The notes under the pieces are model-generated. The model did no database searches. It saw nothing but the letters and a program-made list of their open reading frames with translations, and was not told the origin of the DNA. Below are positions 1 to 12,055 of a DNA stretch of 64,000 nucleotides, piece after piece. The stretch is from Aaosphaeria pasadenensis. Taxonomy: Eukaryota > Ascomycota > Dothideomycetes > Pleosporales. Position 1 is the first letter of the stretch, and every line of letters begins with the position of its first letter. The position numbers and the translations under genes are program-made. The stretch lies in contig JAKLMB010000037.1 in assembly GCA_022813625.1 (NCBI GenBank), positions 124,001-188,000 of the forward strand. The letters run 5' to 3'.

Positions 1-117
1 TAGCACCATCTGTTTTGTCGTTGTTAGAGAGGAGTTACATGGATTTTTTTTGGTTGCGGGGTTAGGTACTTACGGGCAGACGGTGTCGGACACGATCTTG
101 ATGTCGAAGTTTGTCAT
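1..117 (-). CDS. DsbA/FrnE-like thioredoxin-fold oxidoreductase, N-terminal part, truncated by window edge
   Basis: Only the beginning of the gene is in the window. Exon 1 is 74..117 (ATG at 117) and exon 2 enters at 9..1. The intron 10..73 has donor GTAAGT and acceptor CAG. The first residues (MTNFDIKIVSDTVCP) followed by W-C-Y from exon 2 give the CPWC catalytic motif of the DsbA/2-hydroxychromene-2-carboxylate isomerase (FrnE-like) family, and the intron splits the motif's proline codon. The family catalyses thiol-disulfide exchange or glutathione-dependent isomerisation; no signal peptide is seen, so a cytosolic form is likely (inference). Everything beyond the active-site tyrosine lies outside the window, so length and subfamily cannot be judged. 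Confidence 0.72.
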
Positions 118-1723
118 TTTGCGGAGGGATTGCTTCAAAGCCAGTTTGATTAGATTATCGCTGTGGTTCTATTCCACCTCTTTATGCAGTTTTTATTCTT
201 GTTTTCTAATTCCGAGGTGCAGTAGTGGCAATGTCGTCTGGGAATGGCATCATATATACCGTTCGGACGTTCGTGGAAGTGCTGACAAATTGTACGGCTT
301 TCTTTCAAGCCGAGGAACTCCGAGTACGAAATTGGGCAAAGTCCTCTTGCTGTTTACAAAGATTTTTAGTTCGAATCAAATCGCTACAATCAAATCGTTA
401 AAATCCCAGCTAGAAATACCAATTTATCAAGGAAATAACTGGTAAAGTGGAGAAATACCTCGGCACGTAGATGTGCAAAAAGTAGATTTGTAGGTAGGTA
501 CAAAACGCGGACCATTTCCGGTACGTATCGTCCTAAATTGTCGCCACCTGATTGGCGCGGAACTTTTTAAAACCCCGTACCGTACGTGAGATAATGATGC
601 CATAATCTACCATTTTTCGTCCTCATATTGTATTTCTGATAATCAACTTGCTGTTCGTTCTCGGGTTCCTTTGACTAGGTCTGATTTCGTTGATTTCAAC
701 CTCTCTTTCATATTAGTACGTCGTGGAATGGTTGGAAATATCGGCTTGTTCCTGCTCTATACTAAGAAATCAACTTTGTATCATGCGTATCTCTTTCGCC
801 GTGGTATAAGTCCCATTCATCGTTGCAAATGCTTCGACATCACCCAGTACGTCGTTGAATCGTCATATGCATAGATAGTTACCACAAAACCTTCGAACAG
901 CATGTCACTCCAGTTCAGGATATACATTGAGCTGCCGTATCACGAATCCAGCTGTGTTCACAAGGAGTTGAAATTCTTGAAGGTCACTTTCCATTGTTCG
1001 GTTCTTGACGTGATAGACAGCATGTGTACGTACGTTGATGCATCGTCGATGGGCGAGACAAAGACATAGCGTTTGGTGATCTTCTGATCCCTTCCCTCTG
1101 ATTGAATTTTCCAGAGAAGGCGATTGTTAGGATGGTAGTGTATGATGGACAGGACAGAGGGTATCTGATCTATCGAAGTGCTGTCAACGTTTCCATGGAA
1201 CGAAAACATGATCAATCGTCCAGGAAGGGAAGGGGAGATGATATGTGAGAGGTATAAAAACTTGTGACTGATCCCCAGTCTTAACTCATAGGTGATGACA
1301 ACCACAGGTCACGGTCACGCTCTCAGACAGGCACAGTCACAGTCACAGTTGAAGCAACGAACGCATATATCGTATACAACATATTGATTTGTATTTGAAT
1401 TTCTATCCCAACATCCTCCGACCGACCACGTGCTCTCATTGTCGTTCGACAAACCCCAACACCAAACCACCCTCAAAAAGTCTCTTGTTTGAAGAAGTTT
1501 AAACAATAAAAATAAAACATTTCGAACCCGTCATTGCGCCATCGTTTGTAAGTGTTGATGGGTACGCCGACGTTTCTAGATATGTTAACCAACCCAACCC
1601 AAGTTCCGTTGTAATTCCCAATGATAGATCCCCGTGCTGAAAATCCCCGGTTAGTTTTTCATATATGAACGAGCGCCGATGTAATATGCACAAATAATCC
1701 ACTCCACCCTAGTCTGAACACGC
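118..1723. other. Intergenic region
   Basis: About 1.6 kb between the DsbA-like gene start and the GH128 stop. Open frames here are short, lack recognisable motifs and lack splice-consistent extensions. The left part should contain the promoter of the DsbA-like gene and the right part the 3' UTR of the GH128 gene. I see no RNA gene. Confidence 0.6.
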
Positions 1724-3112
1724 TTAGGCGGACTTGTAAGCCTCACCGACGGCGGAGAGACCGCTGGCGGAGTTGAGCTGGTACTCGCCAGTGCCGACCA
1801 TGAAATAGGAGTACCCGGCAACGTGCTCAGCGCTGTCGAGGTAGGCGGAGGCCTCCTTGACGAAAGAGGCGGCCTGCTCCTCGGTGGCGGTTCCCTTGTT
1901 CAAGGAGAACTCGGTGACCCAGACAGGCTTGTTGAACATGCCAGCAGCCTTCTCGACGTGAGCCTTGAAGCGGTTGATGACATCGGCATCGTAGTTGTCG
2001 TAGAAGTGGATGCTGGCGGCGTGCCAGACGGCCTCGGGGCAGCTGTCAGCCCAGGTCTTGAGGTAGCTCAAACCCTTGTGGGCCTCGCCTCCGTTGGTGA
2101 CGGAGAGGGAGAGGACAGTGAGGTCGGGGTGGGCCTCGGCAGCAGGGTTCATGAGCCTGATCCACTCAGAGCAAGCCTTGTCGGTGGAGATGGGGAACTG
2201 AGTGGGCTCGTCGGGCTCGTTGAAACCCTGGATGGCCTTGCTGCCGCTCTTGACGGCATCATCGACAGCAGAGAACCAAGTCTTGGCCTGCTCCTCTGTC
2301 TCGTAGAGGGCGGGGCGGTGGCAGGTGGGGATGAACTGAACGCCTTCGGGGAGCTCGCCTCCGGGAGCCTTGTCCCAGTTGTGAGCGAAACCGAAGTTAC
2401 CGCCGCTGAAAGCAGAGCAGAGCTCAGCGTCGTTGTAAGCGAGACCACGCTTGCCACCAGAGTAGGATGGGGAGCCAGTGGGCTTCACAACCTCAGAGGA
2501 AGTGGCAGCAGGGGCGCTGGAGACGGGGGCAGCCTCAGAAGAAGAAGGGGCCGGGGCCTCGGCAGGCTCAGAGTAGACACCCTCGACAGGCTTGTAGGAG
2601 AGGCTGAGCTTGAGGCTGCTGGATGAGGGAGTAGGGGCAACTGGGTAGGCAGAAGGAGGTGCAGAAGTCACGGCCTTAGAAGTCACGGCCTCGGCAGCAC
2701 TGGAGGAAGAAGGAGTAGCACCAACGGTGAGAGTGACCTTTGCGGTCTCAGTCACGTAGACGGTGGCAGGGCCGCAGACTGGGGCACCAGTGGAGACATC
2801 GACGGCACCGACGGAGGAGGGAGCCTCAGGAGCAGGCCTGGTGGCGTAGATGGTAGAGACGATGGTCTCAGTGGAGTACAAAGTCTCGTGAAGAGTGGTG
2901 GTCTTCTCGCCAGGGACGGACACACCGGTGCCAGTGGGGTAAGGGACAGTGCTGTTGGATCCAGGGAAACCACCGGTAGGGTAGAGGGGAGATCCGCTGG
3001 GAGCAACACCGCTGGGAGCAGAGGGCTTGTGATATCTGCTGTGTCCGTAGTGAGGGACAGCGACGACGGAGGAGACGAGAGCCAAAAGGCTGAGCTTCAT
3101 TGGGGAAGACAT
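1724..3112 (-). CDS. Secreted GH128 (Asl1-like) endo-beta-1,3-glucanase, cell-wall associated
   Basis: Single exon, 462 residues. A signal peptide occupies about residues 1-18; MKLSLLALVSS begins at the second Met (residue 5), which could be the true start. Residues about 20-220 are Ser/Thr/Pro-rich linker, probably heavily O-glycosylated. A Lys-Arg pair at 221-222 sits exactly before the catalytic domain (residues 223-462), resembling a Kex2 processing site. The domain carries GFNEPD with the likely acid/base Glu299 and WVTEFS with the likely nucleophile Glu401, as in GH128/Asl1-like hydrolases. The family cleaves beta-1,3-glucan; a role in cell-wall remodelling is inferred. A TATA-like box lies about 50 nt upstream. 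No GPI signal is visible at the C terminus. The strong GC-rich antisense frames over it are shadows. Confidence 0.88.
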   Translation of the reverse strand: MSSPMKLSLLALVSSVVAVPHYGHSRYHKPSAPSGVAPSGSPLYPTGGFPGSNSTVPYPTGTGVSVPGEKTTTLHETLYSTETIVSTIYATRPAPEAPSSVGAVDVSTGAPVCGPATVYVTETAKVTLTVGATPSSSSAAEAVTSKAVTSAPPSAYPVAPTPSSSSLKLSLSYKPVEGVYSEPAEAPAPSSSEAAPVSSAPAATSSEVVKPTGSPSYSGGKRGLAYNDAELCSAFSGGNFGFAHNWDKAPGGELPEGVQFIPTCHRPALYETEEQAKTWFSAVDDAVKSGSKAIQGFNEPDEPTQFPISTDKACSEWIRLMNPAAEAHPDLTVLSLSVTNGGEAHKGLSYLKTWADSCPEAVWHAASIHFYDNYDADVINRFKAHVEKAAGMFNKPVWVTEFSLNKGTATEEQAASFVKEASAYLDSAEHVAGYSYFMVGTGEYQLNSASGLSAVGEAYKSA

Positions 3113-3162
3113 GGCGATTCTGGTACGAAGTTTGGGGTTGGCGTCAAAGGGCTCTGGGGTTG

Positions 3163-3169
3163 GTATATA
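3163..3169 (-). promoter_or_regulatory. TATA-like box of the GH128 gene
   Basis: A TATATA run read on the minus strand about 50 nt upstream of the GH128 start codon. Position and sequence fit a core promoter element; function is inferred. Confidence 0.4.
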
Positions 3170-6100
3170 GCGAAGCGTTTATGTGCAGCGTCGAGCGCGG
3201 GAATCGAGTGTGAATGGCGGCCTACCAGGGCTATTGCTGTGATTGCTGAAAAGAAGGTGATGTCTATGTAGACAAGGAATGTAACGAGCGATTGCTCAGA
3301 GAGAGTGAACGCAACAGCACCGTGGTGTGAATGGGATTTGGAAAGAAGGTAAAGAGAGGCCGGCGGCCCGGGGGAATAGGCATTAATATAGAGAGCGGCA
3401 GTCGTCTCCTCGGTATCTTAGACGGCCAGCGATTAGGGAGGAGAGTGGGCGGGTGGAGACCAACTCCCCAGCACGACACCAGCAGTTAGTCGATCCCCTG
3501 GGCCTAGACAGCGCAGTGACTATGATTGAGGAGGGAGGCGTCGTCGTCCATGTCAGCGGAAGCGGTAGTCAGCCCCCAGATCCAGTAAAGGGCAGTCGAC
3601 TCAAAGCCAGGCCAAGACAGGAAAGTCAGAGCCAAGGGAAACAGACTTTTTTTCTTCTTTTCCTTGGAGTCGTCTTCTCTCGTGTGGTCCACATGGTGTG
3701 GGTGAGCGCTGGCGTGGACAGACCCATCAGACACCAGCACATCCTGGACGTTAATTAACAGAGCCAGCCAGTGAGGAGCCTGGAAGAGAGAAAGTAAGAC
3801 AGCCGGGACGGAGGAAACGAGGAAACGAACGAACAGACAGAACGGGCGATTACCGGAACTGAATTCAGCGTCGAGGGGATCAGCACAGCCAAAGCTTGAT
3901 TCGCCCGAGGATAGCAATGGCGCCGTGCTATCCCAGCGCCGCAGACGCCACCGTTTCAGTCGCTCAGGAACCCGCATGGCCAGTCCAGGAACAGCCAGGA
4001 ACGGCCAGGAACAAGCGCCAGGGGAGCGAAAAGCAGCGAGTGGGAATTTCTACGCCCATAGTATTACTGCATACGGAGTGCAGCGTTGTATTTCCAGTTC
4101 ACATGTGCTGCAGGTTGTTCTAACTATGTGTAGAATGTGTGTTGTACTCCGTATGCACTCTTTCTGTAGTGGATTATCAAAGACTGCGCAGGATTCAGCC
4201 GGTCTGTCTCTGGTGATGGAAGACACCCTGAGGTCGGCCCGGCTTCCAGCAGGCGCAAGTTCAAGCGCGACATGAGTGCCCTGCTAATGATGCGTGCATA
4301 GAATAGTTATCTACAGCGATGAACAGACAGAGAGAAGAGGAGATGGGAGGAGGTCGGGGCCGGGGCCAAGAATTTTCCGGCGAGTAGGAAGGAGACAGAC
4401 GTAAAGAAAACAGACGCCGCGTCAGCCCGCGCACGACCAGTGGGCTTCACACTCACATCAAGTCGCCTGCAAGTCGCCGCTGGTGACTGAGCCATCAAGG
4501 CTCAACTCGCGATGGAAAGACTGCCTACGGAGTACAAGTACAAGGGCATACGAAGAGCCTAGGGGATGGTAAGAGTGAGCCGATTCGAGGGCAGGGTCTG
4601 CGCCGCCCACCAGCGGCCTGTGGGAGATCCACCATCAAATCCACGACCCACAACCCGGTGAGCGAAGGAACATGCCTTGGAAGAGAAAGAGAAAAGACGT
4701 GTGGCAGGCTACACCAATTGTGGCATCTGCCAGAGCTGAAATATTGTCGTTGAGCGAGCTCGGGATTCCCAACGCCAAATGCCCAGCAATACTAGTTCAG
4801 AGTTATTGTTCAAGGTTCAAGGTCAACGACTGCTTCATTCATATCGGTGCAACAGCCCTCGCTCGTTGACTTGTCGGTTCTATCATCTTTAATAATTGTC
4901 TCTGCTCAACCTTTCGACTGTTCGACAAGCGCCAGGCACATTAGTCGCGACAAAATTAAACTTCCGATCGTCGAGTCGCGCGAATGACGGGAGATGAGCA
5001 GGATCGCAACGACGGGTGACGTGTGCGCGGACACTTGTAGCTGATGTGGAGATTACTGGGACTTTGCACAGCTCAGGAGGTCGCTGGCGAGAAAAGACCA
5101 TTCCTTGAAGCAAACCTACGTGCTCCGCCTCAGAACATTGATTCGAGGTTGGAGAACGAAGATGAATTTCTACGTGCAAAATAACAGTCGCTTTCGCAGC
5201 GATCCCTCCTGCATGGCCCAGGTGGATAGACAGGTATACAACATCACGCAATTGCAAGATCTTGCAGGCATTTATGATGATGATCTACAGCGCTCAAGCA
5301 AGATGACGCGACGACTCACTACTTGCTCCCCGGTATAGAGCACCGCAGTAATAATGGCCCAACAATATTCATTACTATTAGCATCCATGTGTTCGTGTGT
5401 TGAAACAAGTCAAGACCTGGGCATCGGTGACGCACGCACGTGTGCGGCCATGGATGCACCTTGCGGGTGGCATTCACAATAATAACAAAACAATTAGGTT
5501 TGTTATGATATTTGTGCGCCTATTAATTTAGGAGTTGAGATCAATCATGTGAATCAGACATCTCTCCATGATGAGGAGGAATATATCAATGAAGCCATAC
5601 TCCCAATCCCGATGCGTCAAGACAACGAGGCTCGCACATGCACCCCTGGACAAGATGGGTACGAATAATCCGCAAGACAACTCAGTCAATTGGGGAGAAA
5701 CCATCCAGATGTGTCTCAAATCAGCATCATCTATGAACAGTACTGACTTTAAGTCCTGCATTTGCGCATCGAAGTGTCTTTAACACAGCAATGGTTGTCT
5801 CCATCTCGGTGCGTCTAACTTTGGGGCGACTCTGCCACGAGGGTTCTGGACCGAATTCCTTCTCCACAACAAATCTCCCGCGGTTCTAAGGAATCCTACT
5901 CAACCAGAAAATTCAACAACACACATCACTTTCCTCCCGTCGTCCCCACGTTGCGTGCAGTCGCATCTCCACTTGAGATCAGTCGCATGGCGAATCAACT
6001 CTTATGCTATCTTGCGTGTCTGCCCAAGTGCGCTGTAGTCTGATCTAGAAATCCCAACGGTCCGTGAGCGGCGCAATGCGACATGCCATATCATCGTATC

Positions 6101-8614
6101 GAATCGCTGTTACCGTGGATCCGGTGAGCCACTTACTGTGTAAGGCATCGGACATGCTCGTGCTCGTGTGTATCCGTCTCAACGCCTATCGATAGCAGGA
6201 TCCGACGATACGATGCGATTCGATAAGGAAGACAGTCCAGCACGATAGGCGTTCTCCAGTTGACTGTTCAAGTACGGAGTACCCACCGCTTACCGAGCAT
6301 CACAATGTCACCATACCGCTACACCTGCAAGTTCGACTTCGTGAAAAACCCAAGAGTACGATGGAAGAAAGATGGCAAAAAAAAAAGAAAAGTTACGCCA
6401 AGAAACGGGACGTAAAGTCCAAAGGGACAAGTCACAAGACAGTCGCAAGCCACAACCTGAAAAATTTCTCCCAAGCACGACTGTGCTACTGGAACTAACA
6501 TTAGGGATCATTTTGACCGCGTCGCTTTACCTTCACTTCTGAGCAAGACATATAGATGAGTGGAGCATCTTATATTTTGAAATGCTCAAGATGGCCACAT
6601 ATCGATCACATGCATTTTTTTTATTGCGAATTCCTCACGTGACTTGTGAATATCATCAACGGCGAGCGAACTGTATCTCGCGAGGTGTCGAATCAATGCG
6701 ACTATGAGAATGATGCGGAGTTCTCCGTACGTTTATTTCCATCCTGTCGAACCGTTGCTCATGAATTGTGATGCAATGCAATCCTACAATTCTCTTCGAG
6801 CCAGTTTGTGGGACGTAGTATTTCGACCATTACATATTACATCCAATCAGAATGCGACCTAGGACCTTCCAGTCACTGTGCCGATGTACGCCCCAGTTGT
6901 ATCCGATACTCTACAATGACACCCTAATAAATCTCACCATCCACCCATCAAGAACCACACCTCAATCATAGTGCATACTTAGACTCCGTAGGCATCTCAG
7001 ACAAATATAACCAAAGTAGGAAGTACATACATCTACTATCCTGCTACGCCCCGCATCAGTCCGTTCGTCCTGCAAGGCTGACATTACCCTCGCCCTATTG
7101 ATTTCGATCTGCGGCCAATAATAGCTCTAACTACCTGCTTACGCGCAAAATGGTAAATTGGGCTGACGGCAGCTGAAGATGCAAATGGAGTCATTTGTGT
7201 TACCGTACGGGCGCGGCTTAATCATAACAATTTTGTCACGGGTATCCGCAATTGAACTTGTAATTGCAGCGGCAGGCAGAATCGCTAATCGTGTAGAATG
7301 AACGTGGTGCAGCGGCTGCTCTGAGGCTCTGTCTACGGAACCCCCAATTGTACTCCACTGGCTGCCGTAGCTGTGCAAACTCCGGGGGCACCTGTTCTTT
7401 GCACCCATCCTCTGTGCCGCAAAACAACACACCAATGTCTAGACATCTTGGGGTTGGGGTCGGAAGCAATGCGGCGAAGAGGTCATCGTCTAATCTCCAA
7501 GCTGGCATAGCATAACACTTTGCTCATACTCGGACTAACTGGAAGGGCGCTTGATATCTATATTCAACTAGCTAGCCCATCTGAAATGGAGGTTCTAAAT
7601 ATACATAGATAAACTTGGGTAACTTGAAAGGCGTACGGCAAGTTTTTGATGAATGGGGACAATGGAATGATGATTGTGCATATAAGATATTGTCCTACAG
7701 AAGCGCAGCCAGAAAAGAATGCTACCCTATCCACACTTCTTTCTTTTCTGTACCAGACCATAGAAGTACTTCCAGCACGCATGTCTTCTCTTTCCCCTTC
7801 CTCGATTGCCTCAAAGGGAATTATCAAACAAAAAACGTTCATCTTGCTCCTTCTTATTTCAATTTGCTCTATCTACCTAACCTACCTCACTTTGACCTTT
7901 CTCATCGCAATTCACGCTTTGTCACCAGCGAAGATGAGTTGTATTCCAACGATTTGAAGAGGCCTAAACACTACAAGGAATGAAGGTCTTGCACTACCTT
8001 ACCTACCTTTCCGCTGTTTATTTCACCCCTATTATACTTCCGCTTTTCTCCAAAAGGTGCATGCTACAACGTGGAGCATAGATTGATGCATAAATCTACT
8101 TTCTGAAGCTAAGAGGAGGAAGTACATCATTCAGGCTCTTCCCGATGTAACGATGGTAAAGTTTCCGAGCACAATTAGCCAGCGAGTGATGGAGTAAACC
8201 GCACTCACTAGTCACTAAATCACAACCACGCTTGAGGATTACAATGCCCACAGCGAGTACATCAACATGAATTGTAGTAACAAGGAAGAACAATAAAACC
8301 TTGAGTTTATATTTGTATTGCATAGATTCTGACATATTGGACTGTGTGGTATCGTATAATATCATATCATTTATCTCGTGACATTTTATCTTATGCCATC
8401 CAATCTCGTCATATTTTATTCGTTCCCGATTCTATCGGAAAGCTAGGATGATTGCGTTTGTATATATACCGATGTGACACCACGTCAAGAGAAACCAAAA
8501 GGCCCAACGCGTCAACTCTGCCAATCCACCTATTTCGTCTCGTTCGTCCGATCGTCCATAACCGAACTCCAGAGAAGAAAAGACTTTGCATATATCAGGA
8601 ACGCACGAACCCCC
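3170..8614. other. Gene-poor region of about 5.4 kb
   Basis: No open frame here has a recognisable domain, a signal peptide with following mature protein, or a splice-consistent exon chain. The longest (3504-3977, minus) is low-complexity and lies in the GH128 upstream region. The nonamer TACTCCGTA or its complement occurs at 4145, 4526 and 6273. The right end contains the 3' flank of the MFS permease. It could hold long promoters or noncoding transcripts, but nothing in the sequence proves this. Confidence 0.5.
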
Positions 8615-10467
8615 TCACGTCGTAAACGGATTATACGCCGCACCCTCGGCCTCCGCCTTAGCCCTAACCTTCTTATTCTCCCGTCGCAGGTACACCTTAT
8701 TCCCAAACGCAGTCGCGCACGTCAGCCCCGCAAACACAATCTGCAGGATCATCGCCATCGTGTACCTCGGGCGATGGGTGTCGGGGAAGAAATACGGGGA
8801 CATGACGTTCCCGAGGTGACCCATGATGTTCACGATGGCGCCGCCGGCGGCGCGCTTCTCGGGGGTCTGGGAGAGGGTCGAGACGGCCCAGGTGTAGACG
8901 AGGGCGTTGGCGGAGAAGGAGCCGGAAGTGTAGAGGAAGGAGGCGGTGTAGCGGGCGGCGGTGTTGAGGGTCGCGACGGAGATGATGAAGCCGGTTATCG
9001 CGCAGCAGTTGTTGATCATGATGTGGAAGCCGCGTTCCTTGAGGCGGTCGGAGTTCCAGGCTACGAAGAAGGAGACGATGGTGCCGAGGATGTAGGGGGG
9101 TGCGGTCATGGCGAGCGTGGTTGCGCTGCTGCCTAGGTTGAAGCCGGAGACTGTGGTGGAGGGTTAGGAGATGGGTAGATGAGTGGGGAGGGAGTGATTT
9201 ACCGATTGTAGGGAAGAAGTTGTTGAAGCCGTAAGAGGATGTCATGCAAATGTTCATGAAGATCTGTGTGGAATGGCATCAGCGGATGTCGGAACACTTA
9301 GATATATGGAAGGAACTTACAAAGATATATGTCTTGGGGTCAGTAAGAGCCAGTCTCAGACCCATCCAAACAGTTGTAGTCTGAGTCTCCTCGACACGAT
9401 CGGCCTGGATGCGTGCTTGGGCGATCTTGCGCATGTCCTCAGTCATCGACCACATGGCGCTGCCGCTGTTCGAGTGTGGGTAGTTGGGCAGAACGAAGAA
9501 CGCCGTCAACGCGAAGAATGCGCTGAGTGCGGCTTCTAGGATGAATAGCCACTGCCATCCTGCAATGCCCATCTTGCCAGACATGCCTGAGAATACGCCG
9601 GCAGCGATCAAGCCGGAGAACGCCTGCGCGAGGACTAGTCCGGAGTAGAGAAGCGCAGTGCGGAGAGCCAGCTCTCGGCGTGTGTACCAGCACGACATAA
9701 GGTAAACGGCCTATCATCTCAACGTTAGCCGTGGGGAATACAGATTCAGTGCAGAGAATTTACGCACACCAGGGAAGAAGGGCGCCTCGAAGATACCCAG
9801 AATGAACTGCACTGCAAACAGTTGGCCGGGATTCTTCACGGCTACCGTCGCCGCTGAAATCCCAGACCAGAAGATGGCAACAATGGGGAGATAGAGTGCG
9901 GGCCGGACTCGCGTGATAAGCATGTTGGACGGTAACTGCGCCAGCATGTATCTATAAAGCAACCAGTCAGTAGGTATTCGGGAGCGTAGTTGATTCGTCA
10001 GTGTGTAGACTTACCCAATAGTCAACACTGCAACCGCGGTACTGTAATCTGTGTTACCAAGATTGAGCGTCTCCTCAAAGTGGTCATCCAGACGGGCTTG
10101 ACTATGAAAATTTGTCAGTCCAGAGTTCAAGGCCAGTCTACTTGTGGATAACTCACGCAATGTTCGTGCGGTTCAAGAAGTTCATCATGTAGATGATCCA
10201 CATCTGAGGAAGCATCGTCATGTCCAGGCGTTTGACAATCTTCTTCTCCTGTTCCCTCCAATCGGGAATGCCCAACGCCTCGATGATTTCAACACCTCGA
10301 GGAAGAGTATCTTTCGGCTGTGAGGCATTGGTCTCGACATTCTCAAGCACCATAGGCGTCTCTCCTGCTTTCTCGGCATCAACGTGCGAGATTTGTGAGT
10401 CCATCGTGCTCTCCTGGGCATGTACGCCCTGACTGTCAGGAACCTGTGAGGTCTTCTCGGTTGCCAT
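8615..10467 (-). CDS. Dal5-family (anion:cation symporter) MFS permease
   Basis: Six exons: 10467..10157, 10101..10015, 9951..9768, 9710..9321, 9263..9203, 9150..8615. Splicing keeps frame throughout and gives 522 residues, the normal length for the family. The N terminus is hydrophilic (about 80 residues). The first membrane segment carries the MNFLNRTNIA signature with the following Q-A-R-L of Dal5/allantoate-permease-type transporters. Further on are A-Q-L-P-S-N and the SCWYTRRELALRTALLYSG motif typical of this family. Such permeases import allantoate, nicotinate, pantothenate, biotin precursors or similar anions at the plasma membrane; the substrate cannot be assigned. A TATAAA lies about 66-71 nt upstream of the ATG. 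No pathway neighbour suggests the substrate. Confidence 0.87.
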
Positions 10468-10532
10468 CTTGTGTCTGAGCGGAACGGAGAGAGACGGATG
10501 GAGGAAGACATGAATTCAACCAGTGTCTGGAC

Positions 10533-10538
10533 TTTATA
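10533..10538 (-). promoter_or_regulatory. TATA box of the MFS permease gene
   Basis: TATAAA on the minus strand, about 66-71 nt upstream of the permease ATG at 10467. Core promoter role inferred from position. Confidence 0.4.
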
Positions 10539-12055
10539 GTGGCCAGTCTTAGCTACCCCACGAAAGGACCATCCACAATCCGAACCCCAGATCCACCACC
10601 CCGGAGATCGTCATTGGAAAAACCATATTGGCACCCGTCGTGGCATACTTGGTACTGTACGAGGATTCGAAGTATCGACCTGATGTTTCCACAGAAGGCC
10701 CGATGCCAAGTGCGTTGTTTGGGGAGACATGGGACAATGTCAATGATGGAAGGGGCGTGGTAAATCCAGGGGACAACAAGCATATGATCATCGATCAAAG
10801 AAGAAGGTTTTAGAGTCCCTCATCCGATGAACACCATCTGTATCTCTCTCCCGAGAAAGCAGTCTCTGCATTATCATCGTGAAGGTCAATATCTTTGTGT
10901 AAAGAAAACTTATATTCTTGAATTTATCAGCTCCACTCTGGTGGGGTTCAATATGTCGCAGCGCACAGAGCCGCACCGCAATCGAACAAGCGGAAGAAAA
11001 TACCACAAACGCACCGTTTTATTTTCTAGTCATCATGGCATGGACCTCAACAGCATCGGATGTCGCGATGTCTTGGTGGTTCGGGATGTTAGGTCAGCCC
11101 AGACTTGAGCTTACATCGACGGGTAGCCAAGCCGGTTCCCGGTGCCGGATGGGCCTTGAACGAACCACATTTCGGTCGAACCCTTGATGATTTCCTTCAA
11201 ATGCCATGCGAGGACCGAGTACCAAGTGTGCTAACCTACGAGCCTCTTGAGTTCGTCTTCGTGACGAGGCAGGGCTTGACTGCTTCTTTGCCCATGCCGC
11301 TTGGCTCAAATCTTAGCTAGAGCAGGCATGTAATTCAAGCAACCATGCTGCACCATGATTTCAGAGGCGTTGTCTCTTGGTCACGCAGTGAGTGCTTGTA
11401 TATCAATCTCCTCTTTTGGTGACATTGTGCCAGTGAATCGAAAGATATCCAGAGGTACTAAGAGAGATGTATGTAGTTGGGTTGGTGAAATATTGCATTT
11501 GCAGCGGTCATGGTCCGCGGGGAAGTTATAACAGAGTCTTGTAGCCAAGAATCGAAGGATATCCCTAATGGGAATGCCTGAAGACTTCAGTGCATAAAAT
11601 TGTGGGGTGAGTGGAGATCTTCTTCACGGGAGATACAATCGGCGTTCAGATACTATCATGATACACCGAAATGGGAGATGACATCGTTGAGGGTCTACAC
11701 CGATGTTAGACCGAGACTTGTCATTGTTACTATACTTGTCATTCCATTCGCTTTCGGTGCATTACACCGTCGTGGCATCTCTTGACCTTTTCGGATTATC
11801 AATGTCCGCGTTCGTGAAACGCCAGAAATGAGATTGCCCAGCCAGACCTGGTCTTGTCGGTCAAGAAGGGTCTTGTTTCCTCCAGTCCATCTCTTCCGCC
11901 TTTTACGCCAATAATATCAAATATCTCAGAAAACACCCCATGGTTACCAGCCCTTACACTCCGTTCGATGCAAGACGCTATGATCGACAAATAAAAATGA
12001 AAAACGAGAAAAGAAAAGTGACCCAAATCGCACCAGGAAAGACCTTGTGCGACCA
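10539..12055. other. Intergenic region
   Basis: About 1.5 kb between the permease promoter and the cullin-3 stop. Only short frames without motifs or consistent splicing are present. The right end should be the cullin-3 3' UTR. No RNA gene seen. Confidence 0.55.

Noticed and set aside
1823..2626. 267-codon plus-strand frame
   Set aside because: Antisense shadow of the GH128 gene caused by GC-rich codon bias; no motif.
3504..3977. 157-codon minus-strand frame upstream of GH128
   Set aside because: Contains a poly-Lys run from a T-rich tract, no motif, no splice-consistent neighbours; likely promoter DNA.
8474..9136. 220-codon plus-strand frame
   Set aside because: Antisense to the last exon of the MFS permease; Gly/Asp-rich repeats are complement of membrane codons.
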